A DNA stretch of 64,000 nt from Apostichopus japonicus (GCF_037975245.1 NC_092582.1:16461577-16525576); one strand, 5' to 3'. Positions 12,261 through 26,232 are shown, counted from the first letter of the stretch. Made by a program: numbers and translations. Notes: a model not told the origin generated them from the letters alone.

Positions 12261-12899
12261 AAAAAATAATAAGAAGAAGAAGAGTCGAAAATTCAATCTT
12301 TCCATTACCATGATCGGAGTGACAGTATAACGACGTCGAAGAGTGTATAATGATGTCATAAAGAAATCAAACAGTCTCTTTTTTTGTTTTCTCTTCTTTT
12401 TTTGGCGGGAATTTAACTTCGTGCTCACATTCTCAAGGAATCTGACTGTAAACTTGGCATCTTCTTCTTCTTCTTCATCTTCTTTTTCTTTATCTTCTTC
12501 TTCTTCCTGTTCTTTCCCTATATCATCTCTTAGACACTTCACTCGTATGAGTTAAAAGCTAATGGCTTGTGAACGAGCCCATTGCCCTAAGACGTCCACT
12601 GATACGCAATCTTAACAACATTCATTCCTGTGTTATCCCGTATATTTTTCGACCATTTTCTGATTAATTCATTCAATTTTGGTAGCCTTCCTGTTTAATC
12701 TAGAGTTAATGGAAGGTGGAGAATGGTACTTCATGGAAGGTGAAGTGAAGTTTGGCAGAATACCGTAGTCATTGAACTAACTGATGTTGAGGGGGGGGGG
12801 GGGAGGGGGATTATATCGGCAATGTTACATATAGTTGATTAGTAAAGTACTGCCCGGAGTATCTCGTGTTTCTCTGTGACATATTCGGTACTGAATGTG

Positions 12900-13650
12900 T
12901 TTGTTATTGTAACGAGTTTCTGGAGTTTTGAGATATTCTGGAAATAGGAAGAACGCTTGCAACTTTGAGGTGACAAATAACGGCGGTGGGAGGGAGAGGG
13001 GGCGGGGAGAGGGGGGAGGGGGAGAGGGGGAGGGGATTGTGATTAACGGTAGTACAAGGGGTATTGTATGGGAATATCAACAAAAGACAACTATATATTG
13101 AGTGTTTGTTACTTTTAAGAGTCACCAAGTCCGTGAGTCAGTAATGCCAGTTAAAAGTCTGGAAGAGGACAAGGAAAATATGCAACAATGACGCGATGAT
13201 GGGGGGGGGGGGGGGCGTAGGGGTGTTGTAGGGGAATGGATTACAGAGGCGGCTACCAGGGGTTAAATAGATTTAATGTGCAACAATGAGGTGGAGATTG
13301 GGGGTGTTGTAGGGGAAGGGGTTATTGGGAGGTGTTGCAGAGAAAAGGGGTTGGCCAGGTGGCTAAAAGGGTTAAGATAATGGAAATATCATTTAAAATA
13401 TAACTATATACCATATGTAATTGTTGTCACTGTTATGGGGTAAAATCTATGTTCGTTAATAATAATAATAATGCAATAATGAGATGACAATGAGGATAGG
13501 GGAGGAGGAGAGGGAGGGGATTAGATGTAATGAAGACTTGGCACAAGCTGCTAACAGTAATGTAACACCCTAAAGAAAAAGAAAGTGCATTAGCAACATC
13601 ATCAACGACCCAGGTACGTCCAATTATTTGTAGTTCAAATTTCATATCAG
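12900..13650. repeat. Dispersed G-rich repeat family, copy 1 (with internal repeats)
   Basis: Contains at least three diverged units starting 'gcaacaatgag' and running into 'ggggtgttgtaggggaa' (about 13182, 13281 and 13476), plus a segment at about 13133-13173 (gagtcagtaatgccagttaa, then tctggaagaggacaagg) that recurs at about 18248-18290. The 12980-13035 part is a long purine G-rich tract with many G3+ runs. Confidence 0.75.
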
Positions 13651-14575
13651 TTAACGAATAACCAGTTAACCGGTTAACCGTCTAAACAGTAACAGAATTA
13701 ACTGGCGAAGCGGACAGAATGCTGTAAACCTTAAGCTGCTCTTATCCCTATCTGTAACGAAGCGAAAGAACACAGTATTTGGTTCTTATTTTACTAATTC
13801 CATATTCCAGGGGGCCAACTTGGCTCTTCCCCCTACCACCCCCTCCCCCCACCGCCCCAACCGCGGACATTCATGTCATACGCGTGGCATGTTTATTTAC
13901 TATATATATAGCTATCCGTGGCCATACGTTGTTACAGATGTAACTTATATGCAGTATTACCACGTAGCATGGTTTTTCTCCCTTCTTCTTCTTCTTCGTT
14001 TTTCTTCTATTGGTATTTAAACTCGCTAACATGCTGCAGGATATATATAAATAAAGAATGTTTGCCAATCCTTCTACGTCAAAAAAAAAGAAAAGAGAAA
14101 AAAAAGAAAAGTGAGTAAATTTAAATATTGCTCCCATCAGAAATGACACTGAAACATTAGAAGCATGGTCTCCCCCTTAGTTCCTCTGATTAAATCCTCT
14201 CTTATATGCTCTTCTCCTAAATACGACTCTGATCACTTAAAGTTTCGCGGTTTCTTTTTTTTTTTTAAATTGGAAGTTTTAATAAGTCAAAGTAACGTCG
14301 TTTCACGTTCTTAACTGTCTGACGAAGAGCGTTTGCAAGTGGACGGTTTGTTCACCGAGTCCATTACTTTGGTGAGTGCCTAATTTGAAGTCATCTTAAT
14401 TTTAGATCTCAGCCCTAACTCATCTCGGAATTACCGCTGAAGGGCACACTTAGTTGTAACAATACGTTTGAATTAAGGAGAGACTAGTGAGAGAGACAGA
14501 GAGAAAGAGAAAGTATAGATGAAGAAGGCAAAAAAAAAAAGAAAAAGCAAAAATAGGAAAAGAAGGATGGATAAT

Positions 14576-14660
14576 GAAGTATGTATGTATGTGAAGTATG
14601 TATGTATGTGAAGTATGTATGTGAAGTATGTATGTAAGTATGTGAAGTATGTATTTATAT
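14576..14660. repeat. (GAAGTATGTATGTATGT)n short tandem repeat
   Basis: Six GAAG starts, each followed by one to three GTAT units; unit length varies from 13 to 17 bases. Confidence 0.85.
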
Positions 14661-15223
14661 ATATATGTTTATATATATATACACATAAATGCATTTTAAT
14701 ATTTTATAAAACTGATTGCCACAATTTGTTAAGTTTTCTAGCCATTAGTCTTCTTGCTTTATTATTTTCTATATCTTTATATATCGATGTTGTAACGCAA
14801 TATTTTCCAATAGGAAAGTGTATTAACAAATAAATACAATGATTACAATTTGATAAAATGTTGTCATAAACTGTTGTGTATATATGAATCACAGCCGACT
14901 ACAGATAGTTTTCTTGAGGTCTAAATTTAGGCAAAACCTGCAGCAGGCAGTCATATCTACAAGATTAATTGTGTGAGTGTGCACGGTATTAATTAAGTGG
15001 ATATTAAAAGTCGTGCGTTCGTCGGCAACACGAGAGAGAGAAACATCAGAATACATTGACTATATCATTAACGATAACGTAGCGTCAACATTGTATGGAT
15101 TTGTTAGACATATAAATGAACGTTCTTTTGTGTTATAGGTAAAGTCTTGAGGCTTGTCGTCGCTTAGTGTGGGACAACCACCCCCTCCCCCACAACCCAC
15201 TGGAGGCCAAATGCGCAGATATG

Positions 15224-15269
15224 CATATATATATATATATATATTTATAATTATATATACATATCTATA

Positions 15270-15309
<40 letters not shown>
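15224..15309. repeat. (TA)n microsatellite
   Basis: TA array with a few TTTATAATT and CATATC interruptions. Confidence 0.95.
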
Positions 15310-15310
<1 letters not shown>

Positions 15311-16170
15311 GCGACCCTAATAAAATTGTACAACAAACCGCGCAGACGACATGCACCCTGTTTTCTCATCGAGTTTCAATATCGCGCTGCAATGGCCGTG
15401 GCGGATTTTTTTCCCCTTTGATATATATACTAACGAAAATGTTATGATAAGACGTTTATGAGCGCTCGTGTATCTTACACCGTCTTGAACTCCAAAGCGA
15501 AATTATACGAAAGTATTAAAATGAGAAGGAACAAAACAATAATTTCATCCCTTGCGTTCCTCTATCTCACCTGCCTCGTTCGCAACCAATTATCTATGGG
15601 GGAAATTGGTGAAATGAAAATTGCTCTCCCCGCGGCGAGGAAACTGCATGACGGAGTAATAATGTTACCGAATTGAAGTTTGGACTCCGCAATGTGTAAG
15701 CTAACTTAGACTTTGTCAGCTTAATGAAACTTTTCACTCCATTTGAGTTTGTCTCGCCCTTTTTCTTTTTCTGCTTTCTTTATTTCTTCCTTTCTGTTTT
15801 TTAGTCGAATGAGTTACGGACGAAAGGAATGTTATTTTGCTGATTGCACCCTGTCAATAAATTCGATTGGGAAACCAATTTCGTAAAAAAAAAAAAAAAA
15901 AAAAAATAGGAAGAAGAAAAAAATCTAATCAAGAATATGAAGGTTTTAAAATGTATAACCGTAACACGCCGTGTGTGGTCTCTATAGGACGAGGGAAGGT
16001 CTATATCCACTTTGGCGCACGAAATAAACACTGCAATATAGAAAAGCAAACCAGATCAGAAAAGCGAAGAAAGCCTACTGCAGTCTCAGCTTTCATTAGT
16101 GGCGTGAATATTCATAATGTGTTAATGAACAACCCTTGCGTTCAATCTTAATAAAATATTGTATAAACAT

Positions 16171-16214
16171 ACACACACATATATATATTTATAAATATAA
16201 ATTTATGTATATAC

Positions 16215-16245
<31 letters not shown>

Positions 16246-16255
16246 CATATATATT

Positions 16256-16327
<72 letters not shown>

Positions 16328-16380
16328 TATATACATATATACATATATATTTGTATATATATATATATATATATACACAT
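16171..16380. repeat. (TA)n/(CATA)n microsatellite
   Basis: About 200 bases of TA with scattered ACATA interruptions, directly adjoining the GACA/GATA array. Confidence 0.95.
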
Positions 16381-16387
16381 ACATGGT

Positions 16388-16645
<258 letters not shown>

Positions 16646-17879
16646 ATGTTGAAATTATTGTATTATATCTTGACTTTTGCCTGATATGCAGACCTCTTGT
16701 AGAAAGTAATTATTCAGAAAAGCGCCAACTGCATGAGGTGCACCATAGGCGATGCACTCTTAATCGAATTTAACATCTCGGTAGGCCTGCATTAACTACC
16801 TAATTTATTCAAAGTTAAAAGTTTCCCTCCTCTATAATTACACACGTCTCATTTTCATCTGCGTTCCTTTTTTTTCTCTTTCTTCTTAATGAAGGCGTAC
16901 ATATCTAACTCCACGTGCGCTCTCATAATCCCGCTGCATCTCCCTCGACAGAAAACTTGTCACTTACAAAAGTTCTTACAAGAAATTTTAATATCATCCA
17001 GCAGGAGTAACCTTCATCAAAAACTCATTACGGGAGGCGCGAACAGTCGGAATGACAAATTTGGTGGGACCTCTCTCTGTTTGTAATTATTTTCACGTCG
17101 GGCGTTGAAAAGGTGACGAAAATAGGATGTCTCTAAGTTGAAAGAGAAGGGGGTGATGCGCTACATAAGATGGAGATATCAAAGGATGTAGACAGAGACA
17201 GAGAGAGAGAAAAAGAGGTGGAGATAGAAGTGAGGAGAAGACCTACAAAAGCAAAATGAATTTTAGAAGTGAGGGCCCTATACAATTAGGATATAGTACT
17301 ATATGTTCTGCCTGTTGCTCCAGGCTCATTTGCAAGTCCTCAAAAGAGTTTGTTCAACTTTAGGACAGTGGCTATATATGCTTTCCCACAGACTAGTAAC
17401 AGTGCAAGTGCAACGGCGCAGCGAAGAACGTGTACTGGGTACTGGTGAGGAGAGTACACGGCTCAACGTCGGAGTCAGGTTACCCAAGGTTACCCACTGA
17501 GTACGAGAAAAGAGTACAAATTTACATACACGAGTATACGGCTTATTATGTGTATATATACGCGTACGGACTCGCAACACGTCCAAAACAGTTCGGAGAG
17601 AGCTATACCGCGCGACTTGCTCGCAAAACTTGAACAATAGTTGAAGCGGGGACAAATGTGCACAAAACTAAAATACAACAGGTATATAACCAACCGTTAA
17701 TTAACCGTGACGTATTGTTATGTACCCACGTGATCATTCACGTACCATTACCACCAAAATGGGCTATAAATATCATAGCAATCCTTAGTTCACGCTCAAT
17801 GCTTGACCGCAAACCAAAATTACTGTATTGAATGACAATTTTGTTCCCATGGTTCGGTGACATTTTTCTATTCTTATTA

Positions 17880-18620
17880 AACCATAACAATAGCCTAAAA
17901 TGTTTGCAGACGTAAACACTGAAATCCAACCTCAAATTGCTAAGTTGACATAGTTTTGTATAACGGCCTGCATGCTATAGATATGGAAATAAATTAGGTC
18001 GAAAACACAGAGGTCACGGGGCTGGCGGTGGGGATGTTGCAGGGAGGAGGGGTAACGAGGTGGCTACAAGGGGTTAAATGGGTTTTATGTGCAACAATGA
18101 GGTGGATGTGTGTGTGTGGGGGGGGGGGTCTGTTGTAGGAGAAGTGGTTAACGAGGTGGCTACAAGGGGTGCAATTGAAAATCAATTAAAATAGAACTAT
18201 TTATTGACCGTTTGCTACTATCATGGCCTCCATGCATATTAAGAGTCAGTGAGTCAGCAATGCCAGTTAAAGGTATGGAAGAGGACAAGGGGAACTTAAG
18301 ATGCAATAATAATAATAATAATAATACTTATAATAATAACAATGCGACAATGAGGTGGAGATGGGGGATGGGGTGGTGGGGGCTCTGTTCTTATTCTCTA
18401 GACTATAGAACCAGCCTAAACGATTTATTCGTTGACGTAAACAATTGCTATGTTGAAATAGTTTTGTATACGACGTTCACACATACAGACAGTTACACTG
18501 ACACATTGTGTATACCATGGGAGAAATTATAGTCGTAAATATACAGGTCCCGAGGCTGGCGATGTGTGTGTGTGACGGGGGGGGGGGGGGGTGGCGTGGT
18601 GGTAAGAGGGAAAATAATTT
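17880..18620. repeat. Dispersed G-rich repeat family, copy 2, itself an imperfect tandem repeat
   Basis: Two units about 510-535 bp apart share 'gacgtaaaca' (17910, 18435), 'tagttttgta' (17951, 18459) and 'ggctggcg' (18020, 18554), in the same order. Between them lie the same 'gcaacaatgaggtgga' and 'gtgagtcagcaatgccagtt' elements found at 12.9-13.6 kb. G-runs at 18118-18128 and 18578-18591 lie inside the units. Confidence 0.75.
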
Positions 18621-19286
18621 ACCTTCCGAGCATAACAGGATAAGATTATAAAGTTGGATAGCTCTGGACAACATTTTGAAGGTCGCCTTTCCTTGCAGGT
18701 ATTGATTTTCGTTCTCAGACAAACGAACCACCACACTTTCACGGATCACCCCCCCCCCCCCTCCCCACACACACACACAGTTTCCTCATAAGAAACTTTA
18801 CTGGACATTCGCAGAAGTGGTTTAACAGCGTTTCCAGAAATATCATAGAACTTCGTAAAACTGATACAACCTAACTGTAGCCCTTTATACTTATTCAGAA
18901 AAAAAGAAATATTATGACACTTTTGTACAACTATCTTCTAATATTTGAAAAAGCAGAAAAAACAGGTATATCATATCTAGTGTGTTTTAGTGATGAGCTT
19001 GCACTCACGGATCAATCATTCCACGCAAGTCGTCCAGTTGCTCGAAATACGACCCCAAGACGGGTCATGTTGCCATATACATACAATATTTACTGTTAAT
19101 GAAGAGCTCAGCGAACCGAAAGTTCGCATTAATATATATGGAAATAATTCCACCTCATCAATGACTTGGTTTGTCACTTTGCGGACTTCCGCGTCGCCTC
19201 TCGCCCATCCATCGAACGTTTGTAATACACTGTGAGAGTTTACGACCTTATTTACACTTTTCTGAAACGACTTGATCAAGTTATTG

Positions 19287-19287
<1 letters not shown>

Positions 19288-19318
<31 letters not shown>
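19288..19318. repeat. (TA)n microsatellite
   Basis: About 15 TA units. Confidence 0.9.
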
Positions 19319-19320
<2 letters not shown>

Positions 19321-19504
19321 TAACAAATATGGTATCATACAAGATTTTATCTTATTATTTGAAACTTATACAGAAATTAATTTGGCAAGCTAATTATGGC
19401 GGCGCGTATATCAATTCCATTCAATTAACTTTAATGTATGTTCCAAATGAAAATGAACGAAGGTATCATGTTAAGGCCACTCATGAATATTTGACCCCAT
19501 TGTA

Positions 19505-19521
19505 CATGTGACGTCACGTGA
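19505..19521. promoter_or_regulatory. Overlapping CRE and E-box palindromes
   Basis: TGACGTCA (19509-19516) overlaps CACGTG (19515-19520). These are the exact consensus sites for CREB/ATF and bHLH factors. Function in this intron is only a possibility. Confidence 0.3.
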
Positions 19522-21550
19522 TTTGTCTCTTCTGGTTTGTGGTGGTGGTTAAGACGTTTCCACATACTGTATACCAGAAACGCAAGTGTGAAAATGTATA
19601 TTAATGGCCACGCGGGTAATTAGTATAATGCAAGAATATTACGGTAGTATATAGTATAGGCTGTACTTTTTTCAACAGTGTAAAATTTCACGATTGTAGA
19701 TATTTCTTGGGGAAAACGGGACGAGGCTTTATGAAGCGCCTGTTACCGTATATATTCACTAACATATTATCTTTAATTAAGTCAAATCCGGGTGCTAAAG
19801 GGAAAGGTAAGAGAAAATATAGACTTTAAAAGATTACAATATTCATCTCCAAATTACTCGATCCATAATTCCATGCAAATTGTTTGTAAAAAAATCAGAC
19901 TCAATTACTTCCGAAGAAAATAATGAGATAAATTATCGCTGTAGCCGGAAGCAACATTCTTTGATTATAGCAAGAATCGGAGATTGGTTCAGCCTCAAAA
20001 TGGATTTCTTTTCTTCAGAAACTTATCAAACCATTATCAAACGGGAAACATATTATGTATATTTTGTATATTTCCAGAGATTCCGCAATTTTGCACCAAA
20101 AAAAAAAAAAAAAAACAAGAAGAAGAAGAAGAAGAAATATGAATAAGAAAATGAAAATATGACAAATAAAAAAAGGAATTAGTTCCTTCCAGATGTTACG
20201 TGTACGCAACTATGACGTCATCGAAATCTTAGGGGAAAAATGGACATTATGTATTATACCATGAATCCTCGTTTTAAATCTTGAAATAATTATAATAATC
20301 ATAATAATAGGCTAATTAAATAACGTAAAAATTGGGAAATCAAGAAGTGACGTATCTGCCCCCATTTTTTTGGTCGCAGGTTAGGTACTCTATTTGCTGA
20401 TTTAACAGTATTTTAAAGTTAATGCAATTTACAGCTCTCCTGATGTGATTATGGGGGGGGGGGGGGTGGTATGGGAGGATGGGGTTATAGAGCTCTTCAG
20501 TCTTTTGGATACCCGTCAGTCTCTCATAGACCAGTGTTATCTTCTTCTTTCTTTCTTCTTTCTTCATCTTCATCATCGTCATTGTTCTGATTTTGGATCT
20601 CGTCTTCTGCCTCTTCCCGTTACTCCCTGGCATCTTAAACCTGTTCTTTATATTAGTAAGGTGTCATCATAACGGCATCTTACGTTGCGTGGCATAATTT
20701 TGTAATAACTGGCAACACGTTACAATCATTTCGTCATTTCTATAATTACCTTGGATACTCAAAACGCTAAAGCAATGTTGTGGAGTGTCGCAGTATTAAT
20801 CCCGCGCCAAATGGATCGTGAAATTAAAACCGCGCCTCAGGGGACACGCGTTGATCAAATCGCATCTTCCCAGCCTTTCTAACTTATTTAGGTAGAGATT
20901 TTCACGCTTTTCCAACTGCAAATAAACTTGTCGAAATCCATTACTTGATATCCGTTTCATGGACTGGTCAAAAAAGAAGAAGACAAAAATGCATTTACAT
21001 TTATTATTTCTCTTCCCCCTTTTATTCTTGAATTTATGTCATTGGATAGTCGGATCCTAGGCGACCACTTTGCGAATAAAATACACTTTCATTCGATTTT
21101 TTTGACAACTTTAACATTGTATCTTTATAATAATGCTTAAGGGTGCAATGTGGGAAAAGAGAAAAATATTTACAATACATCCGTCGCAAGTAATGAAAAA
21201 TTGAAGAAATCTTCATATGGCGTTGTCTGGCTGTTAAAAGCAAAGTGACGGGGGACTGGCGAATCTAGGGTCCACCTTATTTCATCTTGAACAGATAACA
21301 TTTGATATGTGATAGGATTAGATGCAACAACATTGCGAAAGCATTATATATCAAGGTGTAAGACATGTCTTGGTAAATACCTCTTCTATGTACAAGCAGA
21401 AGTATGATACTGGTTTGTGGGTTTTGAAGTGTATATACATGTGTCATGCAAGTCAGGTATCACTGAGATCTATAGCGCAGGTTACAAAGGACAAATGAAG
21501 ACGATGTTGAGACCAAGCAAGACAAGGGATACGAGGGGGTTGTATTCATG

Positions 21551-21584
21551 TACACACGCGCGCGCGTTCGCGCGCACGCGCGCA
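21551..21584. repeat. Alternating (CG/CA)n tract, Z-DNA-prone
   Basis: Purine-pyrimidine alternation acacacgcgcgcgcg, then ttcgcgcgcacgcgcgc, with one break. It is very CpG-rich in an otherwise AT-rich intron. Confidence 0.8.
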
Positions 21585-21899
21585 TAAATCAAAGATAGTG
21601 GTATATAGGACAGGCTATTATATATGATTTATATTAACAACGGATACAAAGCGAGAGAGAAGACGAATATTGCATTAATAAAAACAAAACATATGATATG
21701 AGTTTAATATGTAAGGTATCGAATGATAAACAGATTATTACATTAAAACAGATTAACGTCCAGAGAGAGCAATACAAGAACAACACGAGATAATTGAGTA
21801 TGTAGGATATATATTGTTGGACGGGTATGACATTAATGAACTTACGTAAATGGCAAAAGAAGATAGAAAATGATAACAACACACAACAGACGCAACACG

Positions 21900-22064
21900 G
21901 CTATGCCAAGTGAACACAGTGTGTTGGAAAGGCGACAGGTATTACATTAGCTAAAATCAATGGAAAAGCAAGATAACATTACAACGACAAGTGAACACAG
22001 TGTGTTGGAAACAGGACAGGTATTACATTAGCTAAATTGCAGAACAAGACAACATAACGACAAC
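21900..22064. repeat. Leading divergent minisatellite units (about 76-81 bp)
   Basis: Two shorter units start 'aagtgaacacagtgtgttgga' at 21908 and 21989. They share 'acattagctaaa' and 'caagtgaacaca' with the main 103-bp array that starts at about 22065, so they look like its edge. Confidence 0.8.
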
Positions 22065-23575
22065 AAGTGAACACATGTATGTAGAAACATTAATACATGT
22101 ATGTAGAAGCATGGACAGACATTACATTATCCAATCTAAATGGCAAACATGATAACATAACCACGACAAGTGAACACATGTATGTAGAAACATTAATACA
22201 TGTATGTAGAAGCACGGACAGACATTACATTATCCAATCTAAATGGCAAACATGATAACATAACCACGACAAGTGAACACATGTATGTAGAAACATGAAT
22301 ACATGTATGTAGAAGCATGGACAGACATTACATTATCTAATCTAAATGGCAAACATGATAACATAACCACGACAAGTGAACACATGTATGTAGAAACATG
22401 AATACATGTATGTAGAAGCACGGACAGACATTACATTATCTAATCTAAATGGCAAACATGATAACATAACCACGACAAGTGAACACATGTATGTAGAAAC
22501 ATGAATACATGTATGTTGAAGAACGGACAGACATTACATTATCTAATATAAATGGCAAACATGATAACATAACCACGACAACATGTATGTAGAAACATGA
22601 ATACATGTATGTTGAAGAACGGACAGACATTACATTATCTAATATAAATGGCAAACATGATAACATAACCACGACAAGTGAACACATGTATGTAGAAACA
22701 TGAATACATGTATGCAGAAGCATGGACAGACATTACATTATCTAATCTAAATGGCAAACATGATAACATAACCACGACAAGTGAACACATTGTATGTAGA
22801 AACATGAATACATGTATGTAGAAGCACGGACAGACATTACATTATCTAATCTAAATGGCAAACATGAAAACATAACCACGACTAGTGAACACATGTAGGT
22901 ATAAACATGAATACATGTATGTAGAAGCATGGACAGACATTACATTATCTAATCTAAATGGCAAACATGATAACATAACCACGACATGTGAACACAGGTA
23001 TGTAGAAACATGAATACATGTATGCAGAAGCATGGACAGACATTACATTATCCAATCTAAATGGCAAACATGATAACATAACCACGACAAGTGAACACAT
23101 GTATGTAGAAACATGAATACATGTATGTAGAAGCATGGGCAGACATTACATTATCTAATCTAAATGGCAAACATGATAACATAACCACGACAAGTGAACA
23201 CATTGTATGTAGAAACATGAATACATGTATGTAGAAGCACGGACAGACATTACATTATCTAATCTAAATGGCAAACATGAAAACATAACCACGACTAGTG
23301 AACACATGTAGGTATAAACATGAATACATGTATGTAGAAGCATGGACAGACATTACATTATCTAATCTAAATGGCAAACATGATAACATAACCACGACAA
23401 GTGAACACATGTATGTAGAAACATGAATACATGTATGTAGAAGCACGGACAGACATTACATTATCTAATCTAAATGGCAAACATGAAAACATAACCACGA
23501 CAAGTGAACACATGTATGTAGAAACATGCATACATGTATGTTGAAGCATGGGCAGACATTACATTATCTAATCTA
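22065..23575. repeat. 103-bp minisatellite, about 14-15 copies, with a four-unit higher-order repeat
   Basis: The unit runs aagtgaacacatgtatgtag, aaacatgaatacatgtatgt, agaagcatggacagacatta, cattatctaatctaaatggc, aaacatgataacataaccac, gac. One unit near 22579 lacks the 'aagtgaacac' start. A four-unit block beginning near 22770 recurs 413 bp later near 23183, with the same private variants in the same order: 'cacattgtatg' with one extra T, 'catgaaaacat', 'cgactagtg' and 'gtaggtataaac'. Because 103 is not a multiple of 3, the minus-strand frames across it (about 60 codons each) are staggered artefacts. Confidence 0.95.
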
Positions 23576-24005
23576 ACCGGTGAAAGAAGACAGAACATGA
23601 CAACATCCAGACGAAACGGGACAATACGTAATCTAGGAAACTGGACAGGAATCACATTAAAACAAATGTAAAACAAGACAGGCCAGAACAAGACAATGAC
23701 AAGTCAACATTGTATGTAGTAGGACAGTGGACAGGCATTACATTAGCTAAAACTACAGGACAATTATAACGACAGAGACAAGACAGGACAAGATAAGACA
23801 TATCAGGCTAGTACAAGACAATGACAAGTCAACATAGTATGTAGTAGGGCAGTGGACAGGCATTACATTAGTTAAAACTACAGGACAATTATAACGACAG
23901 AGACAAGACAGGACAAGATAAGACAAAACAGGCCAGTAAAAGACAATGTCAGTCAACATAGTCTGTAGTAGGACAGTGGACAGGCATTACATTAATTGAA
24001 AATAA
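23576..24005. repeat. Related minisatellite, about 120-bp units (about 3 copies)
   Basis: Units share 'gacaggcattacattag', 'ctacaggacaattataacg' and 'gacagagacaagacaggaca', and are spaced about 120 bp apart (about 23735, 23857, 23978). The 'gcattacatta' core is also in the 103-bp unit, so the two arrays are related. Confidence 0.9.
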
Positions 24006-26232
24006 TGGCAAAAACAAGACAGGAATAATACATGATTTAATAAAGATTAAAACACCAGTGTATAGATTTAATAAGCATATCGATTGTTGATTGAATGAGT
24101 AATTAATGAATTTGAAATTAATTTTTTAACATTTCGTCACCCAGACAAACTTTCCACATTAGTTTATATCTGATGCCATTAACAAATTGGAAACAATTGC
24201 CAAATGAAAATGGTCGATTTTAACTTCATTGCTTTTAAAATGGGATTTAGCTAGTCAAGCTGTAATGAATTGCTCTGTGTAAGACAAAAATATCGAAATA
24301 GCATTTCAAACATTATCGAAAACTCCAGAACAAATGCCATTAGCATATTGGAAATTATGACAGAGAGGTCATCGACGTCGAAGAAGTTTTTGAAATGAGG
24401 AATTGGTTACAAAATTCATGGAAATATTAAACAAACGTAAACTAAAAGAGAAATGTGGTCTGAAGGCCATCGCTAGACCAGAAGTGTGACACTTTGGTAA
24501 CTCGCGTCTCTCTCTCTCTCCGTCTCCACCTCTCTCTCAAGTTAATGCCAAACGTGGAACCTCCCAAAGTATGAATGACCGATTGGCCAAAGAGTCTTCA
24601 GAAATCCGACACCACATAACAAGGCAAAGAAATATATATATATATTCCGGGGAAAAGATTAATTTTGCAATCTTAGAGGTGTCTGAAACTCATATTTTTT
24701 GTCTTTTCACGACGTATAATCGAGCGTAAACGATGTATATCTGATTGGGCAACGACGTCGTTTTGCTGCTTGGAATCGAGGTCGATCGGATTTTTGTTTC
24801 ACTGACCAAAAAGTCCTTAGCCTATTGGTTGGCCTTTGGTGATATAACATCGCGACGAGGGGGTACATGGGGGTAGTGCACCCTTGACAAGGAGTCATAT
24901 TATCCAGCCACTTTTGAAAACTGCTCACATCTTTAGGATCTCTTCAAACTTGTAGACAAGTTAGCCGTCTCATAGAAATGCCCCCCCCCCCCGTCGATGG
25001 ATATTTATGAGTTTAAAATTATCAGTTTTGTTGAAAGTAAATGAAATTATGGGTGAGGCCTGGGTAGATCCGTATAGGTTTCAACTTAAAAAACCTCAGC
25101 CTCTTATCTGTGTAAGATCAAAATAGAGAGAGAGAGTGAGAGAAGAAAAAAACAGAATGCCATTTTTTTTTGGTCTTTATATTGCCTATAACGCTTTCTA
25201 CGCTCTTTAATTCTGCACTTAATAACATCTGACTACGGGTTTTTTTTGTGGTACCATTTAGCTAATTATCTCGTTATAGGAGAATCACGATGTTAACGTT
25301 AGAACGATCGTAAAGCTGTCAACCAAAGAGGAACGAAGAGGCAGTGCGGAAAGTTTGCATCAAGGAACATTGTTTCGGTTCTATATAATTGGCTACAATC
25401 ATCCATTAAAGTATATATGCTCCTCTCAACTTCGCGATTCATCTTGCTTAGACGGGCTTGCGTTCTTTCGTCGTTATAGAAATCAAGACATACATAAGCG
25501 GAGTGGTTCCAAGTTAATTGACAGAAGGTAAACTCAAACCCGCTCTTATGTCATTAAAGGCGTTTTTGACGTTGGCATGGAACGGCATTATCTTCTTCGA
25601 TTTTTGGCAAGTCGACCCAAATGTCAAGTCGTTTTTTTTTTAAGTAATGGATTAAGTATGACACAAATGGTTCTTTGACAACGTCTTGCATTTTAGTTTA
25701 GCATTTGCTAATTTTCTAGTTCTACTTTTTTTACATCGGTCCGTCGGAAACTTTGTCAAAGCTTAGTTGCCAAGAAAAGAGAAGATTATAATTGAAAATT
25801 CAAATTTTAATTCTTGTCTAAAAATACTTTTGATGGTGTAATAGTGTTCTGAAAGTCAAAATTACTTATATTTTGTGGCATTTGATTCATACGAAATTTA
25901 CAGCATGCAAATGTTGACGTCCTGAGCACGGGGCAGACCAACTTACTCCATCCATGTATTCCAGTCTTGTGTTTTCAACAAACGTTAATTGAAAGCGCCA
26001 GTATTATAGTATGCTTTAGGGGAAAGAACGGTTTTTTTTTTTGTCTAAACACCTTATGGCAAACTGGTACTTAGTAATGTATGTTAGCAACGAGCGACAT
26101 TATTGTGTTAAAGAGATACCGAAGTAGACCTTCAACAAAAATAGGCCTATATTTCATCACGAAAGCATGTAATGTGCGGCCATCACATTGGACCATCTTA
26201 ATTTACCTCTCGTTCGATCGTTCCTTTACCAA

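Noticed and set aside
12225-12555. Glu/Lys-rich (-) and Ser-rich (+) frames
   Set aside because: Products of (TTC)n and T-rich simple sequence.
22065-23575. CRISPR array
   Set aside because: The repeats are contiguous 103-bp units without unique spacers, and the genome is eukaryotic.
22239-23691. Series of near-identical 60-90-codon minus-strand frames
   Set aside because: Staggered translations of the 103-bp minisatellite.
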